Assembly: GCF_000719335.1 (NCBI RefSeq) | Contig: NZ_JOGB01000060.1 | Location: 1 to 41,879, forward strand | Length of the DNA stretch: 41,879 bases | Direction of reading: 5' to 3' | Source of the DNA: Streptomyces sp. NRRL S-87 | GTDB lineage: Bacteria; Actinomycetota; Actinomycetes; Streptomycetales; Streptomycetaceae | Part shown: piece by piece, positions 30,885 to 38,700 of the stretch | Position numbering within the stretch: the stretch's first letter is position 1 | How the letters are laid out: every line of letters begins with the position of its first letter | Made by a program: the position numbers and the translations under genes | The notes under the pieces: generated by a model | Databases searched by the model: none | Told to the model about the DNA's origin: nothing | Seen by the model: only the letters and a program-made list of their open reading frames with translations

Positions 30885-31832
30885 ATGGCGCGCGTGTTTC
30901 CGGAAGGCCGGCTGGTGTACGGGATGCAGCTCCCGATCCAGTCGCAGAGCACCATCTACGCCGAACCCTGGGAGGCCGCCGCCACCCCGGGTGACCTCCT
31001 GGAGATCGCCCGGGCCGCCGACCGGTCCGGTTTCGGCTACCTCGCCTCGTGCGACCACGTGGCCATCCCGCGCCGGCTCGCGGGGGCGATGAGCACGGTC
31101 TGGTACGACCCGGTGGCGACGTTGGCGTTCCTCGCCGCCGCCACCGAGCGGGTCCGGCTGCTCAGCCATGTCGCGATCGTCGCCCTGCGCCACCCGCTGG
31201 CGACGGCCAAGCAGTACGCGACCCTCGACCACCTCTCCGGCGGCCGGCTGGTCCTCGGGGTCGGCGCGGGCCACGTGCAGGAGGAGTTCGAGGCGCTGGG
31301 CGTGGACTTCGCCCGCCGCGGACCCCTGCTGGACGAGACCGTCGACGCGCTCTGGGCTGCGCTCGGTCCGGCCGAGTACCCGGAGTTCGAGGGGCCGAGC
31401 CTGTCCTTCCGGGACCTGGGCCAGCTGCCCCGGCCCGCGCAGGAGCGGGTGCCGGTGTGGGTCGGCGGGTCCTCGCCGGCGGCCGTCCGGCGTGCGGCCG
31501 TGCGCGGCGACGGGTGGCTCCCGCAGGGCGACCCGCGCGAGGCCCTGCCGGCGCAGATCGGCCGCATCCGGCAGCTGCGCGAGGCCGCCGGGATCGCGGA
31601 CCCGATCGAGATCGGTGCGATCACCGAGCCGTTGTACGTCGGCGAGCCGGCCTGGGCGACGGGCCGCCGCACCCGCACCGGCAAGCCGGAGGAGCTGGCC
31701 GAGTCGCTGCGGGAGTACCGGGCCCTGGGCGTGGACCAGATCCAGGTCCGGTTCCGCAGTCGCGACCGGGCCGAACTCGTGGACCAGATCACGTCCTTCG
31801 GCGCCGAGGTCGGCCCGCTCCTCAATGCCTGA
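30885..31832 (+). CDS. LLM-class F420-dependent oxidoreductase
   Basis: A 315-residue luciferase-like TIM-barrel oxidoreductase. Typical elements: YGMQLPIQSQS at strand 1, ARAADRSGFGYLASCDHVAI, TERVRLLSHVAIVALRHPLA, YATLDHLSGGRLVLGVGAGH and VPVWVGGSSPAAVRRAA. The LDHLSGGRL..GVG.G pattern is the one used by F420-dependent rather than FMN-only members, so F420 is the likely cofactor. The substrate is unknown; alcohol, ketone or enone redox of a pathway intermediate is plausible. Operators 10 and 11 lie upstream, and the SDR gene follows 34 nt downstream in the same direction. ATG 30885 follows GGAG. Confidence 0.87.
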   Translation: MARVFPEGRLVYGMQLPIQSQSTIYAEPWEAAATPGDLLEIARAADRSGFGYLASCDHVAIPRRLAGAMSTVWYDPVATLAFLAAATERVRLLSHVAIVALRHPLATAKQYATLDHLSGGRLVLGVGAGHVQEEFEALGVDFARRGPLLDETVDALWAALGPAEYPEFEGPSLSFRDLGQLPRPAQERVPVWVGGSSPAAVRRAAVRGDGWLPQGDPREALPAQIGRIRQLREAAGIADPIEIGAITEPLYVGEPAWATGRRTRTGKPEELAESLREYRALGVDQIQVRFRSRDRAELVDQITSFGAEVGPLLNA

Positions 31833-31866
31833 GCCGCTCTCTTCCATCCCTCGTCAAGGAGTACCC

Positions 31867-32667
31867 ATGGGCAAGCTGGACGGACGCGTCGTCATCGTCA
31901 CCGGAGCCGCCCGCGGTCAGGGCGAGCAGGAGGCGCGGCTGTTCGCCGCCGAGGGCGCCCGCGTGCTGCTCGGGGACGTGCTGGACGACCAGGGCCGGGC
32001 GGTGGCCGGGGAGCTGGCCGCGGACCTGGGTTCCGACCGGGTCCGGTACGTCCACCTCGACGTGGGCAGCGAGGGGGACTGGACGGCCGCGGTCGCCGCC
32101 GCGAAGGACGCGTTCGGGGGCCGGATCGACGGCCTGGTCAACAACGCCGGCATCCTGCGCTTCAACGAGCTGACCGCGACCCCGCTGGCCGAGTTCCAGC
32201 AGATCGTCCAGGTCAACCAGATCGGCGCCTTCCTCGGCATCAAGCACGTCGCCCCCGAGATCGCGGCCGCGGGCGGCGGCACGATCGTCAACACCTCCTC
32301 CTACACGGGTCTGACGGGCATGGCGTTCGTCGGCGCGTACGCCGCGACGAAGGCGGCCGTCGTCGGCCTGACCCGGGTGGCCGCCCTGGAGCTCGCCGCC
32401 AGGAACATCCGCGTCAACGCCATGTGTCCCGGCGCGGTGGACACCCCCATGGCCAACCCGGCCCTGCTGGACCCCGACGGGCCCTCCGCGGAGGCCACCG
32501 AGGCCATGGCGGAGCTGTACAAGCGGGTGGTGCCGCTGGGGCGGGCCGGGCGGCCCGAGGAGGTGGCCCGGCTGGCGCTGTTCCTGACGGCCGAGGACTC
32601 GTCGTACATCACCGGCCAGCCGTTCGTCATCGACGGCGGCTGGACGGCCGGCGTCAGCGTGCTCTGA
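31867..32667 (+). CDS. Short-chain dehydrogenase/reductase (SDR)
   Basis: A 266-residue classical SDR. Cofactor-binding TGAARGQGEQEARLFAAEGA, LVNNAG, catalytic Ser in VNTSSYTG and YAATK are all present, and NAMCPGAVDTPMANPA and ITGQPFVIDGGWTAG close the fold. The TGAARGQGE opening is common in actinobacterial hydroxysteroid and carveol-type dehydrogenases that use a tightly bound NAD, but the exact substrate is not readable. AAGGAG lies 7 nt before ATG 31867. Probably transcribed with the LLM oxidoreductase upstream under operators 10 and 11. Confidence 0.88.
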   Translation: MGKLDGRVVIVTGAARGQGEQEARLFAAEGARVLLGDVLDDQGRAVAGELAADLGSDRVRYVHLDVGSEGDWTAAVAAAKDAFGGRIDGLVNNAGILRFNELTATPLAEFQQIVQVNQIGAFLGIKHVAPEIAAAGGGTIVNTSSYTGLTGMAFVGAYAATKAAVVGLTRVAALELAARNIRVNAMCPGAVDTPMANPALLDPDGPSAEATEAMAELYKRVVPLGRAGRPEEVARLALFLTAEDSSYITGQPFVIDGGWTAGVSVL

Positions 32668-32689
32668 GGGGCACTCCCGCAGACCTATC

Positions 32690-32702
32690 TGATGGATCGT
32701 CA
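32690..32702. promoter_or_regulatory. TetR-regulon operator 12 (one mismatch)
   Basis: TGATGGATCGTCA, with T for C in the left arm but flanked by CT and GG as in others. First of a pair before the second LLM gene. Confidence 0.65.
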
Positions 32703-32751
32703 GGTATTGACGGTCCCCGCCCGCAGTGGAACAGTCGACTGCATCGTTATC

Positions 32752-32764
32752 TGACGGACAGTCA
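32752..32764. promoter_or_regulatory. TetR-regulon operator 13
   Basis: TGACGGACAGTCA, 24 nt before the TTG start of the LLM gene. TTATCT immediately upstream may be part of the -10. Confidence 0.78.
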
Positions 32765-32788
32765 GAAACCAAAGGACGGTGAACCCCC

Positions 32789-33916
32789 TTGGAATTCGGT
32801 CTCTTCGTGCAGGGATACGTGCCTGAGGCGCGGTCCAAGGTCGACCCCGAAGCAGAGCACAAGGCGCTGATCGAGGAGACCGAGTACGTCATCCAGGCCG
32901 ACAGGTCCGGCTTCAAGTACGCCTGGGCCTCGGAGCACCACTTCCTGGAGGAGTACTCGCACCTGTCGGCGAACGAGGTCTTCCTCGCCTACCTCGCCCA
33001 TGCCACCGAGCGCATCCACCTCGGCTCCGGCATCTTCAACCCGCTCGCGCCGGTGAACCACCCGGTGAAGGTGGCCGAGAAGGTCGCGATGCTCGACCAC
33101 CTCTCCAGGGGCCGCTTCGAGTTCGGCACCGGCCGCGGCGCCGGCAGCCACGAGATCCTCGGCTTCCTCCCCGGTGTGACGGACATGAACCACACCAAGG
33201 AGATCTGGGAGGAGACCATCGCGGAGTTCCCCAAGATGTTCCTCCAGGAGGAGTACGAGGGGTTCCGGGGCAAGCACTGGTCGCTGCCGCCGCGCAAGAT
33301 CTTCCCGAAGCCGTACGGCAAGGCCCACCCGGCCATGTGGTACGCCGCGGGCTCGCCGTCCTCGTACGCCATGGCCGCCAGGAAGGGCCTGGGCGTCCTC
33401 GGCTTCAGCGTCCAGAAGGTCTCCGACATGGAGTGGGTGCTGGAGCAGTACAAGACCGCGATCCAGGAGGCCAAGGCGATCGGCGCCTTCGTCAACGACA
33501 ACGTCATGGTGACCTCGACCGCGATCTGCGCCGAGACCCACGACAAGGCCGTCGAGATCGCGGTCAACGCGAACATGAACCGCTTCCAGTCGCTGGTCTT
33601 CCGCTACCACGACACCTTCCCGCGGCCCGAGGCGATCCCGCAGTGGCCCGAGATCCTGCCCGAGTACAACGCGGAGATCATCGAGCTGCTGATCGCCGAG
33701 GAGCTGCTGATCTGCGGCGACCCGGGCGAGGTGCTCGCGCAGTGCAAGCGCTGGGAGCAGGCCGGCGCCGACCAGCTGTCCTTCGGTCTGCCGACGGGCG
33801 TCTCGTACGAGGACACGATGAACACCATCAGGCTCATCGGCGAGCACGTCATCCCGAAGATCGACACGGACCCGGTGCACCGCACCACGCGCTTCCGCGA
33901 GGCCGCCGGGGCGTGA
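32789..33916 (+). CDS. LLM-class flavin/F420-dependent oxidoreductase (bacterial luciferase-like)
   Basis: A 375-residue luciferase-like protein of the longer type: MEFGLFVQGYVPEARSK, QADRSGFKYAWASEHHFLEE, THRI-like ATERIHLGSGIFNPLAPVNH, VAMLDHLSRGRFEFGTGRGA, and PAMWYAAGSPSSYAMAARKG. The conserved EHHFLEEYSHLS and NPLAP..HP segments resemble luciferase-alpha-like monooxygenases, so either FMNH2-monooxygenase or F420 redox chemistry is possible. The flavin reductase at 139-762 could supply FMNH2. The start is TTG 32789, since homologous proteins begin with this MEFGLF block and no ATG or GTG fits. Operators 12 and 13 precede it. Confidence 0.86.
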   Translation: MEFGLFVQGYVPEARSKVDPEAEHKALIEETEYVIQADRSGFKYAWASEHHFLEEYSHLSANEVFLAYLAHATERIHLGSGIFNPLAPVNHPVKVAEKVAMLDHLSRGRFEFGTGRGAGSHEILGFLPGVTDMNHTKEIWEETIAEFPKMFLQEEYEGFRGKHWSLPPRKIFPKPYGKAHPAMWYAAGSPSSYAMAARKGLGVLGFSVQKVSDMEWVLEQYKTAIQEAKAIGAFVNDNVMVTSTAICAETHDKAVEIAVNANMNRFQSLVFRYHDTFPRPEAIPQWPEILPEYNAEIIELLIAEELLICGDPGEVLAQCKRWEQAGADQLSFGLPTGVSYEDTMNTIRLIGEHVIPKIDTDPVHRTTRFREAAGA

Positions 33917-34130
33917 CGGCGTAGCCCCGTACCGGGGCCCCGTACCGGGGCGGTGTCTTCCCGGACCACCGCCCCGCAACCGGCCGGGGCGCGTGCGGCA
34001 GCGGCCTGCCGTACGCGCCCCGGCCCGCTCACGCCCCGGCCGCCCGCTCACGCCCGGCCGGCCCCCGGCCGCCCGCTCACGCCCGGCCGGCGGTCGCTCC
34101 CGCCCCGGCCGCACTGCCAGGAAGGACGCC
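33917..34130 (+). repeat. Gap with tandem CCCCGTACCGGGG hairpins and CCCGCTCACGCCC repeats
   Basis: CCCCGTACCGGGG occurs twice in tandem (33926-33951), each able to form a small hairpin, possibly a weak terminator after the LLM gene. CCCGCTCACGCCC then recurs three times between 34025 and 34085. No gene is seen. GAAGGA precedes the next ATG. Confidence 0.55.
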
Positions 34131-35870
34131 ATGCTCGACCACCTGATCAGGGGCGCCACCGTCGTGGACGGCACCGGCGCCCCCGCCTTCACCGCGGACG
34201 TCGGCCTGCGCGACGGCCGCATCGCCGTCATAGCCGAGCCCGGCACGGTCACCGAACCGGCCCGCACCACCGAGGACGCCGCCGGCCTGGTGCTCTGCCC
34301 CGGCTTCGTCGACCCGCACACGCACTACGACGCCCAGCTCTTCTGGGACCCGTACGCCACCCCGTCCCTCAACCACGGCGTCACCACCGTCGCCGGCGGC
34401 AACTGCGGCTTCACCCTCGCCCCGCTCAACCCGGACCGGCCCGAGGACGCCGACTACACCCGCCGCATGATGAGCAAGGTCGAGGGCATGTCCCTGACCG
34501 CCCTCGAAGAGGGCGTCGACTGGAGCTGGCACACCTTCGGCGAGTACCTGGACGCCCTGGAGGGCCGGATCGCCGTCAACGCCGGCTTCATGGTCGGCCA
34601 CTGCGCCCTGCGCCGCCACGTCATGGGCGCCGACGCGGTCGGGGGGCAGCCCACCCCGGCCCAGCTCGACGAGATGCTGCGGCTCTTCCACGACGCGATG
34701 GACGCCGGTGCCTGGGGCCTGTCCACCACCCAGTCCGCCACCCACTCCGACGGCGACGGGCAACCGGTCGCCTCCCGCCACGCCCGCCCCGACGAGCTCC
34801 TCGCCCTCTCCCGGGCCGTGGCCGACCACGAGGGCACCCAGCTGGAGGCGATCGTCGCGGGCTGCCTCGACCAGTTCTCGGACGACGAGATCGACCTCCT
34901 CGTCGAGATGTCCGCGGCCGCCGGCCGCCCCCTCAACTGGAACGTCCTCACCGTCGACGCCGCCGTCCCCGAGCGCGTGCCCCGCCAGCTGGTGCCCAGC
35001 GAGCGGGCCCGCAAGGCCGGCGGCCGGATCGTCGCCCTCACCATGCCGATCCTCACCCCCATGAACATGTCGCTGGGCACCTTCTGCGCCCTCAACCTCA
35101 TCCCCGGCTGGGGCGAGGTGCTGGGCCTGCCCGTGCCCGAGCGGATCGCGAAGCTGCGCGACCCCGACGTCCGGGCCGAGCTGCTGCGCCGCGCCGACAG
35201 CAAGGAGGCGGGGGTGTTCCGGCGGCTGGCGAACTTCGGCCGCTACGTCATCGGCGACACCTACAGCCCCGCCAACGAGGGCCTGAGCGGCCGCGTCGTG
35301 AAGGACATCGCCGCCGAACGCGGCCAGGACGCCTTCCACTGCCTGGTGGAGATCTGCGCCGCCGACGACCTGCGCACGGTGCTGTGGCCCATGCCCACCG
35401 ACAACGACCCGGACAGCTGGGCCCTGCGCGCCGAGACCTGGCAGCACGAGGACGTCCTGCTCGGCGGCTCCGACGCCGGCGCGCACCTCGACCGCATGTG
35501 CGGGGCCCCGTACACCACCCGCTTCCTCGGCGACTGCCTGCGCGGGCGCCGGCTGGTCCCGCTCGAGCAGGCGGTGCGGATGCTCACCGACGACCCGGCC
35601 CGGCTCTTCGGACTGCGCGAGCGCGGCCGCGTCGCCGAGGGGTACCACGCCGACCTGGTGCTCTTCGACCCCGAGCGGATCGAGGCCGGCCCGGCGACCC
35701 TCGTGCACGACCTGCCCGGCGACAGCCCGCGGCTGGACTCCAAGGCCGTCGGCGTGGTCTCCGTACGCGTCAACGGCGTGGAGGCTATCCGCGACGACGT
35801 GGTCACCGGCGCACTGCCCGGCACCGTCCTGCGCTCGGGCCGCGACACGAGGACGGTGAGCACGCGATGA
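34131..35870 (+). CDS. Amidohydrolase-3 / N-acyl-D-amino-acid deacylase family protein
   Basis: A 579-residue amidohydrolase. N-terminal beta-sandwich: DHLIRGATVVDGTGAPAFTA, DGRIAVIAEPG; metal-binding FVDPHTHYDAQLFWDP; barrel positions VGHCALRRHVMG and LEAIVAGCLDQF; metal Asp in LLGGSDAGAHLDRMCGAPY; C-terminal VAEGYHADLVLFDPERI. This is the D-aminoacylase-like family. In catabolic loci of actinobacteria such proteins often act on non-amino-acid amides or ring lactams, so the name does not fix the substrate. ATG 34131 has GAAGGA upstream, and its stop overlaps the aldehyde dehydrogenase start (ATGA). It may read through from the LLM gene under operators 12/13. Confidence 0.86.
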   Translation: MLDHLIRGATVVDGTGAPAFTADVGLRDGRIAVIAEPGTVTEPARTTEDAAGLVLCPGFVDPHTHYDAQLFWDPYATPSLNHGVTTVAGGNCGFTLAPLNPDRPEDADYTRRMMSKVEGMSLTALEEGVDWSWHTFGEYLDALEGRIAVNAGFMVGHCALRRHVMGADAVGGQPTPAQLDEMLRLFHDAMDAGAWGLSTTQSATHSDGDGQPVASRHARPDELLALSRAVADHEGTQLEAIVAGCLDQFSDDEIDLLVEMSAAAGRPLNWNVLTVDAAVPERVPRQLVPSERARKAGGRIVALTMPILTPMNMSLGTFCALNLIPGWGEVLGLPVPERIAKLRDPDVRAELLRRADSKEAGVFRRLANFGRYVIGDTYSPANEGLSGRVVKDIAAERGQDAFHCLVEICAADDLRTVLWPMPTDNDPDSWALRAETWQHEDVLLGGSDAGAHLDRMCGAPYTTRFLGDCLRGRRLVPLEQAVRMLTDDPARLFGLRERGRVAEGYHADLVLFDPERIEAGPATLVHDLPGDSPRLDSKAVGVVSVRVNGVEAIRDDVVTGALPGTVLRSGRDTRTVSTR

Positions 35871-37330
35871 CCGCGGACGCGCAGGCGCTGTACATCGGAG
35901 GCGCGTGGGTGGCCCCCGACCACGGCCACTACGACGTCGTGGACCCCGGCGACGAGAGCGTGGTCGGCCGTGCCCCCGAGGCCTCCCCGGACCAGGTGCG
36001 CGCGGCCGCGGCCGCCGCCCGCGAGGCGTTCGAGAGCTGGTCGCGCACCCGCCCCGAGGAGCGGGCCGCGATCCTCGACCGGGCCGCCGACCTGATCCAG
36101 CAGCGCTACGAGCCGCTGGTCCGGCTCGCGCGGGCGGAGACCGGCGCCCCCACGGGCATCGCCCGCGGCATGCAGGTCGGGGTCGGCGTCTCCCGCTTCC
36201 GCCGGTACGCGCGCGGAGCCCTCGAACCCGTCGAGCGCGGTCTGCCGCCGCAGGTCACCGACGCCGGCCCGATGGGTCCGGCGGCGGCCCTGGGCGCCTT
36301 GGAGGTGCGCCAGCCGGTCGGCGTGGTCACCTGCATCACCTCGTACAACAACCCGTGGGCCAATCCGGCCGGCAAGGTGGCCCCCGCGCTGGCCATGGGC
36401 AACACGGTGGTCGTCAAGCCCGCGCCGCAGGACCCGCTGTCGGTGTTCGCGATGGCCGAGGCGCTGCACGAGGCCGGCGCCCCGCCCGGGGTCGTCAACG
36501 TCGTGAACGGGCAGTCGGTGGCCGTCGGCGAGGCGGCCGTCGACTCCCCGGACGTGGACATGGTCTCCTTCACCGGCTCCACCGCCGTCGGGCAGCGGAT
36601 CGCGGAGGTCTGCGGGCGCGGGATGAAGCGGCAGCTGATGGAGCTCGGCGGCAAGGGCGCGGCGGTGGTCTTCGACGACGCCGACCTCGACGCGGCCGTC
36701 ATGGGCATCGGCACCACCTTCTCCTTCTACAGCGGGCAGATCTGCACCGCCCCGACCCGGGTCATCGCCCAGCGCGGCGTGTACGAGCAGCTGATCGAGA
36801 AGCTCACCGGCTACCTCGCCTTCATGAAGGTCGGGGAGCCGGCCGCGCAGGGCACGGTCGTCGGCCCGGTGATCTCCGCCGCGCACCGCGACCGCGTCGA
36901 GTCGTACGTCGAGCTGGGCCGCAAGGAGGGCGCCCGGCTGGTCGCGGGCGGCACCCGACCGACGGTCCGCGAGGACGGCAAGGGCTTCTACGTCGCCCCG
37001 GCGCTGCTCGCGGACTGCACCGCGGACATGCGGGTGGTGCGGGAGGAGGTCTTCGGGCCGGTGGTGGTGGTCCTGCCCTTCGACGCGGAGGAGGACGCGG
37101 TACGGCTGGCCAACGACAGCGACTTCGGGCTGCTGAGCTACGTGTGGTCGGGGGACGTTGCCCGGGCGTTCCGGGTGGCGCGCCGGCTGCGGGCCGGCGG
37201 GGTGGGCGTCAACACGATCGGCCGCAACATGGAGGCCCCCTTCGGCGGCTTCAAGCGCAGCGGGGTCGGGCGGGACGTCGGCTCGTACGCCCTGCACGCG
37301 TACAGCGAGGTGCAGTCGATCGTCTGGTAG
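35867..37330 (+). CDS. Aldehyde dehydrogenase family protein
   Basis: A 487-residue NAD(P)-dependent aldehyde dehydrogenase. YIGGAWVAPDHGHYDVVDPG opens the fold; the cofactor site is VTCITSYNNPWANPAGKVAP with KPAPQDPLS; general base Glu259 in LMELGGKGAAVVF; nucleophile Cys293 in YSGQICTAPTR; and REEVFGPVVVVLPF and APFGGFKRSGVGRD close it. It oxidises an aldehyde intermediate to the acid, perhaps feeding one of the two acyl-CoA ligases. ATGA overlap with the amidohydrolase stop shows translational coupling. It is the last gene of the regulon in the window. Confidence 0.9.
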   Translation: MTADAQALYIGGAWVAPDHGHYDVVDPGDESVVGRAPEASPDQVRAAAAAAREAFESWSRTRPEERAAILDRAADLIQQRYEPLVRLARAETGAPTGIARGMQVGVGVSRFRRYARGALEPVERGLPPQVTDAGPMGPAAALGALEVRQPVGVVTCITSYNNPWANPAGKVAPALAMGNTVVVKPAPQDPLSVFAMAEALHEAGAPPGVVNVVNGQSVAVGEAAVDSPDVDMVSFTGSTAVGQRIAEVCGRGMKRQLMELGGKGAAVVFDDADLDAAVMGIGTTFSFYSGQICTAPTRVIAQRGVYEQLIEKLTGYLAFMKVGEPAAQGTVVGPVISAAHRDRVESYVELGRKEGARLVAGGTRPTVREDGKGFYVAPALLADCTADMRVVREEVFGPVVVVLPFDAEEDAVRLANDSDFGLLSYVWSGDVARAFRVARRLRAGGVGVNTIGRNMEAPFGGFKRSGVGRDVGSYALHAYSEVQSIVW

Positions 37331-37638
37331 CCGGCGCGGAGCCACCGGCCCGGGCGGGGGCCGGCCGGGCCCGGGTAGCCGGTGCGGAGTCCCAGGCCCG
37401 GGCTGGGGCCGCCCGGCGTCCGCGGGCGTGGGGTCCGGGGCGGGGTCCCGGATAACGGGGGAAGGGCGGGTGGGGACCGACGCCGCAGGGCGACGGCCCG
37501 CAGCCGACACGCGGCGGCAAGCCGAGGGGTAAAGCCCGCACAGCGAACCCGACCCGGTAGTGGCACGGGTACGCCCAATGGTGGGACCTCGACCGCCACC
37601 CCCGGTGACCGCGCCGACCCCGCTTCGTTGTCCGGGGC
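37331..37638. other. Intergenic gap with a duplicated GC-rich element
   Basis: In this 308-nt gap the element TAGCCGGYGCGGAG followed by a CCGGCCCGGGC-like block occurs twice (from 37328 and 37376), possibly as a terminator region after the aldehyde dehydrogenase. No operator, gene or clear promoter is recognised. Confidence 0.45.
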
Positions 37639-38043
37639 ATGGACCTCAAGAACCACAAGACCCTCAGCACCGTGAAGCGCGCCGCCGCCGCGATCACCCT
37701 CGCCGGCGCCGCCCTGGGCCTGGCCTCCACCGCCGCCCAGGCCGCCCCGCTGCCGGACCTCCCGGACGTCCCGCTGGCCGGCATGCCCGACGTCCTCGAC
37801 GTCCCCACGGCCGGCGTGCCGGACCTCACGGGTGCGAAGCTCCCGCAGCTGCCCGCCGCCGAGGTGACCTCCCAGGTCCTGGACCTCGCGGAGAACCCGG
37901 ACGAGGCCGTCGAGCAGGCCGAGTTCGCGAGCGTCGCCGCCGACGAGGCCCTCGGCGCCACCCTGGGCGGGGCCGCCCCCGCGCTCACCCCGCCGCTGAA
38001 GGCGGCCGGCGGCTGGGCGGGCGACAGCATCGACGGCCTGTAA
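37639..38043 (+). CDS. Small secreted protein
   Basis: A 134-residue protein with a classical signal peptide (KRAAAAITLAGAALGLASTA, cleavage after TAAQA near residue 35). The mature part starts with PD-repeats (LPDLPDVPLAGMPDVLDVP, VPDLTG) and an acidic helical segment (LAENPDEAVEQAEFASVAAD). No enzyme motif or known family is recognised; it may be a cell-wall-associated structural peptide. The start is the first ATG of the signal sequence; the Shine-Dalgarno is weak (CGGGG). Confidence 0.72.
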   Translation: MDLKNHKTLSTVKRAAAAITLAGAALGLASTAAQAAPLPDLPDVPLAGMPDVLDVPTAGVPDLTGAKLPQLPAAEVTSQVLDLAENPDEAVEQAEFASVAADEALGATLGGAAPALTPPLKAAGGWAGDSIDGL

Positions 38044-38140
38044 CCCCGGGCCGGTCCCGGCCCGCACGCCACGCCCCACGCGCTGTACGGTCCGGCGGGT
38101 TCCCCGGCAGCGCCCGGTCCCCGGGGCCCTGTCCCGCCGA

Positions 38141-38203
38141 CGTGACCCCGCGAGCAGCGCGGCCGAGCCTTCCCCGAGCCCCGGCCGCCCTCGCGGGGTC
38201 ACG
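38141..38203. terminator. Perfect 14-bp inverted repeat with 35-nt loop
   Basis: CGTGACCCCGCGAG (38141-38154) is exactly complementary to 38190-38203. It lies between converging genes, so a bidirectional terminator is likely; the long loop would also allow a protein-binding site. Confidence 0.5.
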
Positions 38204-38260
38204 CCCTGTGTTCCGCCCCCCCTCGGCCCCCCCTCGACCCCGCCCGGCCCCGCCTCCGTC

Positions 38261-38614
38261 TCAGGCCCCCGGGGCCGCCAGGACCGCGAAGACGCCCCGG
38301 AACTCCGCCGGCCCGGACGGCAGGCGCCAGGCCGTGGCCACGTGGCCGCGCCGCTCCTCGGTGTCGGAGCCCGCCCGCAGGACGCGTACGACCTGCGGCT
38401 CGACGCCGTCGCCCGAGCCGGCTCCCGGGTCGGCTCCCGGGTCGGCCAACTCGATGCCCACCTCCCCCTCGGGCTCGTCGAGCCGGAACCCGCCCACACG
38501 GGTCAGCAGCGGGTCGAGGGCGGGGTCGCCGGCTTACCAGGGCTGCGCGGGCAGCCATGCGGCCAGCAGCTCCGTCTTGGTGGGACTCATGGTGGTGTGG
38601 TGGATGACAGCCAT
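38261..38614 (-). pseudogene. Maltokinase N-terminal-cap-domain protein, broken by an in-frame stop
   Basis: One frame reads MAVIHHTTMSPTKTELLAAW...PAQPW, then TAA at 38536-38534, then continues in the same frame with AGDPALDPLLTRVGGFRLDE and PEGEVGIEL. Intact Streptomyces proteins with the maltokinase N-cap (1,4-alpha-glucan branching-type annotation) have this same order with W-Y at the TAA position, from memory. After VGIEL the usual segment is missing and replaced by a DPGADPGAG repeat, then TAWRLPSGPAEFRGVFAVLA. So there is a nonsense change and probably an internal deletion. The 3' part is still open from GTG near 38497. Confidence 0.68.
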
Positions 38615-38700
38615 GCCCTCATCCTGCCGCCCGGGGGACCTCGGAAGCCCGGGAGCCCGGTAGCCCGGGAGCCCGGGAATTCGGCCGCCGCGCCGGGTCC

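Noticed and set aside
32706..32711. TTGACG as a -35 for the second LLM gene
   Set aside because: No -10 hexamer lies 16-19 bp downstream; the TTATCT next to operator 13 is too far.
777..32764. KstR or KstR2 regulon
   Set aside because: The palindrome TGAC-N5-GTCA does not resemble the AACNNGTT-type or AnCAAGnnCTTGnT-type boxes I recall for those regulators.
1279..37330. Complete steroid degradation cluster
   Set aside because: No 3-ketosteroid dehydrogenase, KshA, HsaA/C/D, P450 or Mce genes are in the window; only downstream-type enzymes are seen.
38261..38497. Independent 78-residue gene on the minus strand
   Set aside because: Its sequence continues in frame from the upstream cap-domain fragment across a single TAA, so it is better read as the 3' half of a pseudogene.
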